Positions 1-6,938 are shown, counted from the first letter of the stretch. The stretch is DNA of 9,565 bases from Collinsella sp. (GCA_022713905.1 JAIHTM010000086.1:1-9565); one strand, 5' to 3'. The notes: generated by a model not told the origin, from the sequence alone. Numbers and translations: made by a program.

Positions 1-22
1 GTTCGTTAGAACGGCGGAACCT

Positions 23-916
23 CTAGAGCAAAGTGACGCTAAAGCTACGTTTATCGGTAGCGCCGGGAGCCAAGGTGATGGTGTTGACCTTGTGCTCAAA
101 AACGTCGTCCTCGGTGTCCATGGTGGTGTGACCGGTCCAAGGCTCGAGCGCCACAAACGGGGCGTCGTTGGCGGCAGACCACACGCCGATGTACTTAAAG
201 CCCTCAAAGTCGATCTTGACGCCGTGGCCCGACTTGCGGCCGCGCAGCGTGAGCGTGGAGCCCGGGGTATCGGTGAACATGATGGCATCGTTATCGAAGC
301 TGCGGTGCGTGATGGGCAGCACGTCAGAGTTATCGGGCGCCTTGTAGCTGCCCTCGAACGTCATGAGGCCATCGGGCGTGATGATGGGGGCCTCGTTGGT
401 CCAAGCCTCGGTAAACGCCAGCTCGTAATCCTCGAATGCCTCGTCCTCGGCACCGGGAGCCGGTACGTTAAACGCGGGGTGGCCGCCCACCGAGAACGGC
501 AGGCCCACGTCGCCGGTGTTGGTGACGGCAAAGGTCTGCGTGAGCGTGGCGTCGCCGGTTAGGGCATAGGTCATGTTGAGCTTAAAGTGGAAGGGGAAGG
601 CCTTGAGCGACTCGGGCGTATCGGTGATCTCGTAAGTTACCGAAGAGCCGTCCTCGGAGACCTCGACCAACTTGTGCTCGACGATGCGCGCGAGTCCGTG
701 GCGCGGCATCTCGCAGGTGCCAGCCGCAGACGTCGCCGTGTTGTTGCGCAGTGAGCCCACGATGGGGAACAGAATGGGCGCATGCTTGCCCCAAAAGGCG
801 GGGTCGCCCTGCCACAGATACTCGTTGCCGTCGAGGGCAAGGCTCGTGAGCTGGGCTCCCATGGAATCGATGGCCGCGGTGAGGCCGCCGCGCTTGATGG
901 TGGTGACGGTAGACAT
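23..916 (-). CDS. Aldose 1-epimerase (galactose mutarotase-like) family protein
   Basis: This 297-residue protein probably interconverts the alpha and beta anomers of a hexose or a related sugar phosphate in the cytoplasm. It resembles the LacX-like branch of the aldose 1-epimerase superfamily. The fold-defining motifs are visible: an N-terminal strand pattern ending in EYLWQGDPAFWGKHAPILFP (residues 32-51), RHGLAR with His73, the catalytic-type His146 in GGHPAFN, and Glu258 in ALEPWTGH. The size fits the family. I start at the ATG at 916 because GGAGGAAG lies about 7 bases upstream. The TTG 24 bases further upstream has no such site and falls inside an inverted repeat. It lies 79 bases downstream of the membrane-protein gene on the same strand and has no visible link to the decarboxylase genes. 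The substrate cannot be told from the sequence. Confidence 0.9.
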   Translation of the reverse strand: MSTVTTIKRGGLTAAIDSMGAQLTSLALDGNEYLWQGDPAFWGKHAPILFPIVGSLRNNTATSAAGTCEMPRHGLARIVEHKLVEVSEDGSSVTYEITDTPESLKAFPFHFKLNMTYALTGDATLTQTFAVTNTGDVGLPFSVGGHPAFNVPAPGAEDEAFEDYELAFTEAWTNEAPIITPDGLMTFEGSYKAPDNSDVLPITHRSFDNDAIMFTDTPGSTLTLRGRKSGHGVKIDFEGFKYIGVWSAANDAPFVALEPWTGHTTMDTEDDVFEHKVNTITLAPGATDKRSFSVTLL

Positions 917-936
917 GCTACTTCCTCCAAAAGTAA

Positions 937-959
937 ACAATAGTATCGAGGGCTATTGT
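937..959. repeat. Perfect inverted repeat upstream of the epimerase gene
   Basis: ACAATAG (937-943) is followed after 9 bases by CTATTGT (953-959). The 7-bp arms are perfect and lie 21 bases upstream of the epimerase ATG. It could be an operator for a local repressor, or a small mRNA hairpin in the leader. No convincing -35/-10 pair was seen with it. Confidence 0.45.
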
Positions 960-995
960 GCCACTCTTGGCGGCAAGGAGAAGCGGCAGGCGCAG

Positions 996-1865
996 TTATT
1001 GAGCGATTGCGTAAAGGTCGAACCCGCCCTGCGGCGTGCTGTCGACCGTATCGGGCGCCTGCGAGTTAAAGCTCACGGGAACCATGCGCTTTGAGGCGCG
1101 GAAGCGCGTGCCATCGGTGGCGACGGGCGGCTCGTCGACCGTGAGCTCGTAGTCGCCGGGCTTGAGTTCGATGCCGTCGCCAGCGGAGTTGACATATTGA
1201 TACTCGTCAATCGCCTGCCCCCTGAGTGTGCGGCCCACGATATGGATGAGCATCTGGCTGTCGCCGCGGGCGGTGTCCCATGTCGCACCGTCCTTGACCT
1301 CGACCGACACATGCACCGAGCGCGTGCGGCTGAGCGATTGCTCGACAGACATCTCGACCTTGGCGGCATCTTTGCGCTGTTGCTCCACATGGCTCCAGAC
1401 ATTTCCGATCGCCGAGCAAGCGATGACGCCGGCCATGAAGGCGATGAGGATGGGACCGAGTGGTGAGCGGCGGCCAGCATCTTCCTCACGAGCCAAGTCG
1501 GGACGATGCGTGGGCGCGGGCGCCCGGGCACCCTGCGCGGGCACGTCGAGTATGCTGAAGGATGCCGTGCTGCCGGGGTCGATGTTATGGCGCGGCTGCG
1601 GGGTCTTGGCCGGCGAGATGGACATGTCCGCCGGCTCACCCAGCGTGGCCGTGGCATCGGCCTTAGCCTCATCGGCCTCGGCCTGGGCCCAGGCCTGTTC
1701 AAAGGTTAGGGGTTCGGCGGCATCGGAGGCGGCGTCAGGCTCGACAGCGGCATCGTTGCCGGTCTCGTCCTCGTCGCTCGACACGTCACGCGGCGCGGGC
1801 TCGTCCCACTCCTCGTCCGGAGCCTCACCCTCGCTATACCACCATTCAAAGTTATCGATATCCAT
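996..1865 (-). CDS. Acidic single-pass membrane protein of unknown function
   Basis: I do not recognise this 289-residue protein. Residues 1-75 are strongly acidic and low in complexity, rich in Glu, Asp and Ala with a WW pair at 8-9. Residues 76-133 are a Pro/Ala-rich linker. A single hydrophobic segment lies at about 135-155 (GPILIAFMAGVIACSAIGNV), preceded by RR at 132-133. The positive-inside rule therefore predicts a cytoplasmic N-terminus and an outer C-terminus. Residues 160-289 look like a compact beta domain; ELKPGDYELTV (233-243) resembles the strand-turn-strand pattern of prealbumin-like or Cna-B-like domains, but that is a guess. The ATG at 1865 is preceded by AAGGGG about 8 bases away. 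It is followed after 79 bases by the epimerase gene. There is no Cys-anchored lipoprotein signal and no sortase motif. Confidence 0.8.
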   Translation of the reverse strand: MDIDNFEWWYSEGEAPDEEWDEPAPRDVSSDEDETGNDAAVEPDAASDAAEPLTFEQAWAQAEADEAKADATATLGEPADMSISPAKTPQPRHNIDPGSTASFSILDVPAQGARAPAPTHRPDLAREEDAGRRSPLGPILIAFMAGVIACSAIGNVWSHVEQQRKDAAKVEMSVEQSLSRTRSVHVSVEVKDGATWDTARGDSQMLIHIVGRTLRGQAIDEYQYVNSAGDGIELKPGDYELTVDEPPVATDGTRFRASKRMVPVSFNSQAPDTVDSTPQGGFDLYAIAQ

Positions 1866-1906
1866 ACGGGGCGCCCCTTAGGCCTCGCAAATAAACACTT
1901 GCTAGC

Positions 1907-1912
1907 CTTATA
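1907..1912 (-). promoter_or_regulatory. Weak candidate -10 box for the membrane-protein gene
   Basis: On the minus strand TATAAG (1912 to 1907) lies about 42 bases before the ATG at 1865. The gene needs its own promoter if the repeats after merR end the upstream transcript. No good -35 hexamer lies at the expected distance, so this is tentative. Confidence 0.25.
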
Positions 1913-1950
1913 CCCCCAGACGGCGCTGGAGCTCGCCGGCACAGACAGGA

Positions 1951-2015
1951 AAACCATCACAACATTCGACGCTTTTCCTCGATTTCGAGATTTTCGCCGA
2001 ATGTTGTGATGGTTT
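1951..2015. repeat. 65-base long-stem hairpin repeat, copy 1
   Basis: AAACCATCACAACATTCG (1951-1968) is perfectly complementary to 1998-2015, giving an 18-bp stem. The 29-base loop region contains an inner CTCG-ATTT-CGAG hairpin (1978-1989). A second copy lies at 6874-6938 with three differences. It sits just past the 3' end of merR. On the minus strand the stem is followed by TTTTCC, so it may also end or stabilise the merR transcript. Confidence 0.9.
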
Positions 2016-2035
2016 GGGCAGCAGCCACACCACGA

Positions 2036-2066
2036 ATGTGACAAAGGGACTGTCCCTTTGTCACAT
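2036..2066. repeat. TGTGACAAAGGGAC hairpin repeat, copy A
   Basis: ATGTGACAAAGGGA (2036-2049) and its perfect complement (2053-2066) enclose the loop CTG, a 14-bp stem. The TGA stop codon of merR on the minus strand is part of this repeat. Related copies lie at 7984-8014 (intact) and 6941-6968 (degenerate). I associate this dispersed short hairpin with Collinsella genomes from memory. Confidence 0.9.
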
Positions 2067-2930
2067 CTGGAGGGTAACAGGGATTTGGATGCAGCAAAAG
2101 TCCTCTTGGTGGGACTCGTCGTAGCTCGTGGTATCGAGGTAGCAAAAGTCGAAAGCGTTGCCAACGGGCTGGAGCGCGTGCTCGTCCATGCAGGTCACGA
2201 CGGCGCGGATGCCCTCGGGCTCGTACGGCATGCCCCAGCGGCTCATGCACAGATACGTGCCCTCGGGCAGTACTTCGATGCCGGTTTCTGCCAGCTCGGC
2301 GGGATCGCTCGGCAGCAGCTCCTCGGCACCACGCGGCAACACGGCAAAGGAACCGGCACCGGCGATGGGGTCGTCGGAATGCAGCGCCTCGCGACGCAGC
2401 ATGGCACCCCAGCCGCGCATGGGACGCGTGCCCGTCAGCGCACGCATGCGCAAAATCGCCCGCATGAGCGTGGGGTGAAGCATCGAGCGGCCGCGCTCAA
2501 TATCTTCTGGAAACTCCTCAAAGACCACGTAGCGGCGCTCGAATTGCTTGAGCTCCGGCTTGCCCTCACGCTCGCGCCAGTAAACCGCCTCGTCGTAAAA
2601 GCTCAGACGCTCCTGCACGCTCGCGCGCTCGGCTCTGAGCCCGGCAATCTGATCATCGAGTGCCTGCACCCGCGAGCGCAGGTGATCGGTCATCTCGCCA
2701 ATGTCGAACGTCGAGGTCAGGCGGTCGATCTCGTCAAGTTCGAGCCCTAGGTCGCGCAGCATGCAGATCAGGCGCATGAGCGGGATCTGCGTGGGCGAAT
2801 AGAAACGGTAGCCCTTCTCATTGACCACGGCGGGCTTAAACAGGCCGATCTTGTCGTAGTAGATGAGCGTTTGGCGCGAAACGTTAAACAAACTCGCCAT
2901 CTCGCTAATCGCATACATACCCGTCTGCAT
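2061..2930 (-). CDS. MerR-family transcriptional regulator with C-terminal effector domain
   Basis: This 289-residue regulator has a MerR winged helix-turn-helix at residues 6-72: YAISEMASLFNVSRQTLIYY, then DKIGLFKP, then GYRFY. A coiled-coil dimerisation helix covers roughly 75-115. A larger domain (about 130-289) with YLCMSRWGMPYEPEG resembles GyrI-like small-molecule-binding domains, so the inducer is probably an organic compound rather than a metal. I start at the ATG at 2930 because GGGAGG lies just upstream. A longer reading frame reaches 2996 but would be translated through the ubiX terminator. The gene follows ubiX on the same strand. MerR proteins usually activate promoters with an overlong 19-bp spacer, and two such candidate sites lie in this locus. 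I infer that it regulates the decarboxylase genes. Its stop codon lies within a dispersed repeat. Confidence 0.88.
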   Translation of the reverse strand: MQTGMYAISEMASLFNVSRQTLIYYDKIGLFKPAVVNEKGYRFYSPTQIPLMRLICMLRDLGLELDEIDRLTSTFDIGEMTDHLRSRVQALDDQIAGLRAERASVQERLSFYDEAVYWREREGKPELKQFERRYVVFEEFPEDIERGRSMLHPTLMRAILRMRALTGTRPMRGWGAMLRREALHSDDPIAGAGSFAVLPRGAEELLPSDPAELAETGIEVLPEGTYLCMSRWGMPYEPEGIRAVVTCMDEHALQPVGNAFDFCYLDTTSYDESHQEDFCCIQIPVTLQM

Positions 2931-2958
2931 AGGTCCTCCCGACACATCCTTTGACGCG

Positions 2959-2989
2959 AAAAGCCCGCCGCCCACAGGGGCAGCGGGCT
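2959..2989 (-). terminator. Intrinsic terminator after ubiX
   Basis: On the minus strand AGCCCGC pairs with GCGGGCT, with an inner GCCC-CTGT-GGGC, and the stem runs into TTTT. It lies 33 bases after the ubiX stop and about 30 bases before the merR start, so merR is either transcribed by read-through or from a promoter I could not identify in the short gap. Confidence 0.8.
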
Positions 2990-3021
2990 CAAACACTACT
3001 CGTATCCTACCCTAAAGATGC

Positions 3022-3600
3022 CTATGACCAGCGCTTATAGTTTGCACATGACACGCCGACGGCCTCGAGCGCCTTGGCGGCGATGTGATGCACCGCGTCG
3101 TCGAGCGTGGCAGGGCCGTTGTAAAACGTGAGCATGGGCGGCATGAGCATGACGCCCGGCACGCGCGCCAGGCGCGCCATGTTATCGATGTGAATGGCGC
3201 TGAAGGGCGTCTCGCGCACCATAAGCACCAGGCGGCGCTGCTCTTTCATCTGCACGTCGGCCGCGCGCAGCAACAGGTTTTCGCTGTAGCCGCTCGCGAT
3301 GCCGGCGAGCGTCTTCATGGAGCAGGGCGCCACGATCATACCGTCGACCGGATAGGTACCGCTTGCGATGGCGGCGCCGATGTTCTTGTTGTCGTAGACC
3401 ACATCGGCATAGCACGCAAACTCGTCGAGCGTCATGCCGAGCTCCTGCTCAATGGTAATCTCTCCCCCGCGCGTGACGACAAGCGCCGACTCGGCACCGG
3501 CCTGACGCAGGCATTTAAGGCACTCAAGACCCAGCGCCGCACCGCTGGCACCAGACACGCCAACGACAATGCGACGGGGGCGGACAGAAGACTCAAGCAT
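3022..3600 (-). CDS. ubiX: UbiX-type flavin prenyltransferase (hydroxyarylate decarboxylase subunit B)
   Basis: This 192-residue enzyme is predicted to join a dimethylallyl group from dimethylallyl phosphate to FMN, making prenylated FMN (prFMN), the cofactor of UbiD decarboxylases. Family landmarks are present: GVSGASG (14-20) for FMN phosphate binding, APCSMKTLAGIASGYSENLL (91-110), RRLVLMVRETPFSAIHIDNM (122-141) and MPPMLTFYNGP (153-163). The C-terminal ANYKRW resembles the ending of BsdB/LpdB-type proteins, which serve aromatic acid decarboxylases rather than ubiquinone synthesis. The ATG at 3600 has AGGAG 5 bases upstream. It lies 33 bases after ubiD on the same strand, which indicates co-transcription, and a terminator follows. 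The call is firm; the assignment to the B-type subfamily rests on remembered sequence resemblance. Confidence 0.95.
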   Translation of the reverse strand: MLESSVRPRRIVVGVSGASGAALGLECLKCLRQAGAESALVVTRGGEITIEQELGMTLDEFACYADVVYDNKNIGAAIASGTYPVDGMIVAPCSMKTLAGIASGYSENLLLRAADVQMKEQRRLVLMVRETPFSAIHIDNMARLARVPGVMLMPPMLTFYNGPATLDDAVHHIAAKALEAVGVSCANYKRWS

Positions 3601-3633
3601 GACAACTCCTTGACTACTTGATAGGGCTACATA

Positions 3634-5121
3634 CTAGAAAGCGAGCTCTGCTGCCCACTTGTCTGTATCGATCTCCATGAACTGCGAGCGGATGAAGTTC
3701 TTCTTGAGGTCGAACGGAACCGTGCAGTCGAAGATGGCCTTGCAGGCGATGCCGTGCTCGCGGATCGAAGGGTCGAACGCGGGGTCGTTGGACGGGTCGA
3801 GCACGTGGCAGTGGCAGCCGGGGATGGTGATGAGATCGACGTCGGCCTGGAAGCGCGTGGTCATGGCCCACATCACGTCGCTCATGTCGAAGATGTCAAC
3901 GTCTTCGTCAACCAGGATCACGTGCTTGAGCTCGGAGAATGCCGAGAAAGCGAGCATAGCGGCGTTGCGCTGACGGCCCTCGTCATTTTTGCTCGACTTC
4001 TTGAACTGCATGATGGCAACGAACTTGCCGCCGCCGCAGGGGGCAGCGTGAACGTTGAGCAGGCGGCCCGGGATAGCGGTCTCGACCATCTTGTAGATGG
4101 AAGCCTCGGTGGGGATGCCCGCCATGGAAACGTGCTCGTGCGAAGGGCCGATGCAGCTCTCCATGATGGGATTGACGCGCGTGGTGACGGCGGTGATCTT
4201 GATCACCGGGCAGACCTTGGCGCCGCCGGTGTAGCCAGGGAACTCGGGCATAGCGTAGCCGTGGCCGTTGACGTCCTCGTTGATGGTCTCGTCGTGCATG
4301 AGGTAGCCCTCGAGCACGTACTCGGCATTGGCAATGCACTTCTGCGAAACGGTGACGCAGTCGGCAAGCTCGACGGCGTGGCCGCGCAGGGCGCCGGCAA
4401 TCTGCAGCTCGTTAAAGCCGAGCGGCGTGGTGGGAGCCTCAAAGCCGCAGCACATGTACACGGCGGGGTCCAGGCCGATGGAGATGGAAATAGGCATGTC
4501 CTCGCCGCGCTGGCAGTACTCGTCAAAGAACGCGCCCAGGTGACGGCTACCCGGGGTGATCCACATGGCGAGCTTGTCCTTGTCGACGCAGGAGAAGCGG
4601 TGGATGGTCACGTCGGACTGGGAGCCGTCGGGGCTCGTGCCGTAGGCGAGGCCCATGGTGATGTAGGGGCCGCCGTCGACGGGCGTGTTGGTGGGAGCGG
4701 GGACGATCTTTCGCAGGTCAAAGCCCTCGTCGGTCGCCTTGTACACGACCTCCTGGCAGTCGATGTGCGCACCCTCGGCGATCTGCTCAGGCGCGATCAG
4801 GTTCTCGAAGCGCTTGCCGATCTCGAGGCCCAGGTGCTCCTCGTCCAGGTCGAGCAGGGCGGCAACGCGCTTGCGGCTGGCAAGCATGCCGATGCAGACC
4901 TTGGCATCGTCAAAGCCCTTGACGTTGTTGAAGACCATCGCCGGACCCTCTTTGGTCGGACGCATAACGGTGCCGCCGGCGCCGACGTGACGATAGACAC
5001 CCGAGACCTCGGCATCGGGATCGACCTGGGTGTCGGTCTCGAGCAGCTGGCCCGGCATCTCGCGCAAAAAGTCGAGTGCGGAGCGCAGGTCGTGGATCTG
5101 GGAAGCATCGGTGGTGGACAT
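3634..5121 (-). CDS. UbiD-family hydroxyarylic acid decarboxylase (LpdC/BsdC/VdcC-like)
   Basis: This 495-residue cytoplasmic enzyme is predicted to remove CO2 from a hydroxylated benzoic acid with prenylated FMN and a divalent metal. Conserved segments include RPTKEGPAMVFNNVKGF (54-70), the cofactor-binding VTIHR (171-175) and WITPGSRHLG (187-196), the catalytic glutamate region NAEYVLEGYL (265-274), MPEFPGY (291-297), VSMAGIPTEASI (331-342) and VDEDVDIFD (404-412). Length and motifs match the gallate, vanillate and 4-hydroxybenzoate decarboxylases better than the ubiquinone-pathway UbiD. The resemblance to gallate decarboxylase LpdC is strong from memory, but the substrate is not proven. 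The ATG at 5121 is chosen for AAAGGAG 6 bases upstream; a longer frame to 5199 runs through a GC-rich hairpin. It lies 143 bases downstream of the transporter gene and 33 bases before ubiX. Confidence 0.95.
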   Translation of the reverse strand: MSTTDASQIHDLRSALDFLREMPGQLLETDTQVDPDAEVSGVYRHVGAGGTVMRPTKEGPAMVFNNVKGFDDAKVCIGMLASRKRVAALLDLDEEHLGLEIGKRFENLIAPEQIAEGAHIDCQEVVYKATDEGFDLRKIVPAPTNTPVDGGPYITMGLAYGTSPDGSQSDVTIHRFSCVDKDKLAMWITPGSRHLGAFFDEYCQRGEDMPISISIGLDPAVYMCCGFEAPTTPLGFNELQIAGALRGHAVELADCVTVSQKCIANAEYVLEGYLMHDETINEDVNGHGYAMPEFPGYTGGAKVCPVIKITAVTTRVNPIMESCIGPSHEHVSMAGIPTEASIYKMVETAIPGRLLNVHAAPCGGGKFVAIMQFKKSSKNDEGRQRNAAMLAFSAFSELKHVILVDEDVDIFDMSDVMWAMTTRFQADVDLITIPGCHCHVLDPSNDPAFDPSIREHGIACKAIFDCTVPFDLKKNFIRSQFMEIDTDKWAAELAF

Positions 5122-5127
5122 AGCGTG

Positions 5128-5140
5128 CTCCTTTCGGGAG
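5128..5140 (-). promoter_or_regulatory. ubiD ribosome binding site inside a small hairpin
   Basis: In the mRNA sense the sequence reads CTCCCGAAAGGAG. The Shine-Dalgarno GGAG (5131-5128) can pair with CTCC four to nine bases upstream, leaving the loop CGAAA. Only 3 bases separate it from the strong hairpin at 5144-5169. This could tune ubiD translation, but a 4-bp stem is weak. Confidence 0.4.
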
Positions 5141-5143
5141 AGT

Positions 5144-5169
5144 GCCCGGCGGCGGAAGTGCCGCCGGGC
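5144..5169 (-). other. Intercistronic GC-rich stem-loop before ubiD
   Basis: GCCCGGCGGC (5144-5153) pairs perfectly with 5160-5169 across a 6-base loop. No U-tract follows on the minus strand, so it is not a standard terminator. A stable stem here could protect the ubiD-ubiX part of the message or attenuate read-through from the transporter gene. Confidence 0.7.
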
Positions 5170-5205
5170 TGGGTAACGTAGTGGGGCCGCGGCGCTCATA
5201 GATAG

Positions 5206-5265
5206 AGCGCTCGACCGCTCGAAGTTCAGGCGCTCGGCTGCTTACAGCCCAAGCGCTCGACCGCT
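5206..5265. repeat. 14-base direct repeat between transporter and ubiD
   Basis: AGCGCTCGACCGCT occurs at 5206-5219 and again at 5252-5265, 46 bases apart. A related CGCTCGG lies between them. The second copy overlaps the first base of the transporter stop codon. The spacer looks like a local duplication; a protein-binding role is possible but not shown. Confidence 0.6.
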
Positions 5266-6722
5266 TACATCAGGCCAAAGAGGTGGAACCAGGCGGCCTC
5301 GACCAGCACGACGACAAAGACGACCGCGGTGAGGGGAATGCCCATGCGCATGGCCTCTTTGGAGGTGTAGCCGCCGGCGTCCTTGCCCTCGCCGATAAGG
5401 ATCGGCAGGTTGTGGAACGGCAGGATGTAGTGGATGTTGATGGACGTGAAGACGATGAGTGCCACGGCGAGCGGGCTCACGCTGGAGCCGGCCGCGAAGC
5501 TGATGAACGCCGGCACGCACACGCCGAGCACGGCCATGACCGAGCCCATGAACATGTGGATGACCATGGAGAGCGCGGCGACAAGCAGGGCGAACAGGAA
5601 GATGTTCTCGGGCACGGAGCTGGGGAGTACGACGTCGGCGATCCAGGCGTTCATGCCGGTGGCGCCGCCCACGGAACCCACGGCCATGGCGGCCGTCAGG
5701 AACATGAGGGACTTGATGTCGACAGCGTTCCAGCTGGCGGGAGTGAGGACCTCGCCGATGATGGGCATGGCGAGCGCGACGCCGATGGCAAGTGTCACCC
5801 AGCCGATGTAATCGCCCGAGACGGTGAGCCACAGCGCGATTGCGATGACAAGCCACACGATGGTGCGGATCTCCTTGACGGAGAGCTTGCCGAGCGCGGC
5901 CTGCTTGGCCACGATCTGCTCGCGATCGTAGACGAGCTCCTTGCTGGGCTTAAAGAGGAAGAGGCCCAGGAACAGGGTGCACAGCAGCGCGACCAACATA
6001 GGCACGCTCATGTACAGGAACCAGTCGACAAAGGACGGGCTCATGCCGCCGGCCTCGGCGCTGTACTGCGCAACGAGCGGGTTGAGCGTGGAGTCGCCCG
6101 TCAGGAAGAACATGGAGCCCGGGGCGGCAGCGGCAAACACGAGGAAGCCGAGCTTGCCCTTGTCGTCGTCACCGTAGCCGGCGGACTCGGCGATGACTGA
6201 GACGACGGCGAGGATGAGGAAGGCGCGGGGGAACGGATGCGGGATCAGCAGCGACAGCACAAAGGTGAGCGCGAAGATCGAGATGATGAGCGACTTGGCG
6301 TCGCGCACGAACTTGAGCATGAACGCGTAGGCGATGCGCTCGCCCAGGCCCGACTCCTTGACCGCGCTGGCGATGAGGTAGGCGCCGATGACGAGCCACA
6401 TGGTGGCCTTGGTCCACGAGCTAAACGTGGAGGCGACCGTCGCCGAGATGCTCGCGGCGCCCGTGTCGTCCACGCACACCTTGAACAGGACGAGCAGTGC
6501 GCAGTAGAGCAGGCCCACAAAGCCCGGCTGTGCCACGCCGCATGCCCAGAACACCACCGTGGCGAGCGTCAGTGCCAGACAGGTCTGACCGCCGACCGTG
6601 AGCTCGACCGTCGAGCTCAGCTCCGCCAAAGGAAGAAACTTCACCAGCAAAAAGACAACGATACCCAGCACAAAGCCAATTTCGCGCTTGGTGATCTTAA
6701 ACGCCTTCTTTTCCGCTTTCAT
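5265..6722 (-). CDS. DASS-family (SLC13-type) anion:cation symporter
   Basis: This 485-residue polytopic inner-membrane protein has about 11-12 hydrophobic segments and a short basic N-terminus (MKAEKKAFKITKRE). Family features are SGLGERIAYAF (124-134), the first substrate-loop region FFLTGDSTLNPL (205-216) and its partner region GGATGMNAWIADVV (352-365), which stand where INDY/DASS proteins carry their hairpin-tip Ser-Asn-Thr motifs. The classical SNT triplets are not clean, so the substrate may differ from the usual C4-dicarboxylates. It is the first gene of an apparent operon with ubiD and ubiX, so I infer that it imports the aromatic acid that UbiD decarboxylates. Exchange with the product is less likely. 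The ATG at 6722 follows AAGGTGGGGAG. A MerR-like promoter lies about 85-115 bases upstream. Confidence 0.88.
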   Translation of the reverse strand: MKAEKKAFKITKREIGFVLGIVVFLLVKFLPLAELSSTVELTVGGQTCLALTLATVVFWACGVAQPGFVGLLYCALLVLFKVCVDDTGAASISATVASTFSSWTKATMWLVIGAYLIASAVKESGLGERIAYAFMLKFVRDAKSLIISIFALTFVLSLLIPHPFPRAFLILAVVSVIAESAGYGDDDKGKLGFLVFAAAAPGSMFFLTGDSTLNPLVAQYSAEAGGMSPSFVDWFLYMSVPMLVALLCTLFLGLFLFKPSKELVYDREQIVAKQAALGKLSVKEIRTIVWLVIAIALWLTVSGDYIGWVTLAIGVALAMPIIGEVLTPASWNAVDIKSLMFLTAAMAVGSVGGATGMNAWIADVVLPSSVPENIFLFALLVAALSMVIHMFMGSVMAVLGVCVPAFISFAAGSSVSPLAVALIVFTSINIHYILPFHNLPILIGEGKDAGGYTSKEAMRMGIPLTAVVFVVVLVEAAWFHLFGLM

Positions 6723-6773
6723 CTCCCCACCTTTCTTGTTGGGGGCGCTCCGAATTCGCAGCCATGTTGCCGC

Positions 6774-6806
6774 TTAAAAAGGGGCGCCCGTTATCGGACA
6801 CCCCTT
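6774..6806 (-). terminator. Intrinsic terminator overlapping the start of the transporter operon
   Basis: On the minus strand AAGGGGTGTCCG (6806-6795) pairs with CGGGCGCCCCTT (6790-6779), using two G-U pairs around an ATAA loop, and runs into TTT for a total of five U. A transcript from the candidate promoter at 6807-6837 would start about 6 bases inside the first arm and so could not form the full stem. It should therefore stop only transcripts arriving from the fusion gene. Confidence 0.75.
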
Positions 6807-6838
6807 ACGTTGCGCTGTGTTGCGGCAATACAGTCAAG
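6807..6838 (-). promoter_or_regulatory. Candidate MerR-type promoter/operator for transporter-ubiD-ubiX
   Basis: On the minus strand TTGACT (6837-6832) is followed by a 19-base spacer and CAACGT (6812-6807) as a poor -10. The dyad CTGTAT-7 bases-ACACAG (6833-6815) has one mismatch. From CTTG at 6838 the site matches the one before the fusion gene at 20 of 26 positions, including arm spacing. The long spacer and weak -10 suit a MerR-activated promoter. Confidence 0.6.
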
Positions 6839-6873
6839 CGGATTTTTTGGATGAGAAGCGATTCCCTAGACAA

Positions 6874-6938
6874 AAACCGTCACAACATTCGACGCTTTTC
6901 CTCGTTTTCGAGATTTTCGCCGAATGTTGTGACGGTTT
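6874..6938. repeat. 65-base long-stem hairpin repeat, copy 2
   Basis: AAACCGTCACAACATTCG (6874-6891) pairs perfectly with 6921-6938. It differs from copy 1 by A to G in the left arm (6879), T to C at the pairing position of the right arm (6933) and one loop base (6905). On the minus strand the stem is followed by TT, which with the stem end makes TTTTT, 25 bases after the fusion-gene stop. It may therefore serve as that gene's terminator. Confidence 0.9.

Noticed and set aside
1951..2066. The tandem hairpins as an insertion sequence or MITE with target duplications
   Set aside because: No transposase is present and I could not see flanking direct repeats around either copy, so I list them only as repeats.
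2931..2996. Longer start for merR
   Set aside because: The added 22 residues would be encoded across the ubiX terminator stem. The MerR helix-turn-helix normally begins within a few residues of the start, as it does from 2930.
3754..5181. Long plus-strand open frame of 475 codons antisense to ubiD
   Set aside because: The protein is low in complexity, rich in Val, Ala, Gly, His and Asp, and matches no family. It mirrors the codon bias of ubiD, whose own frame has clear conserved motifs.
5283..6200. Plus-strand open frame of 305 codons antisense to the transporter
   Set aside because: It is a His/Asp/Glu/Gly-rich shadow frame with no hydrophobic core or motif. The minus-strand frame is an unmistakable membrane transporter.
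6723..6806. Attenuator or riboswitch in the transporter leader
   Set aside because: The predicted transcript start lies inside the terminator stem, and no leader peptide or known aptamer pattern was seen. The hairpin is better explained as the terminator of the upstream unit.
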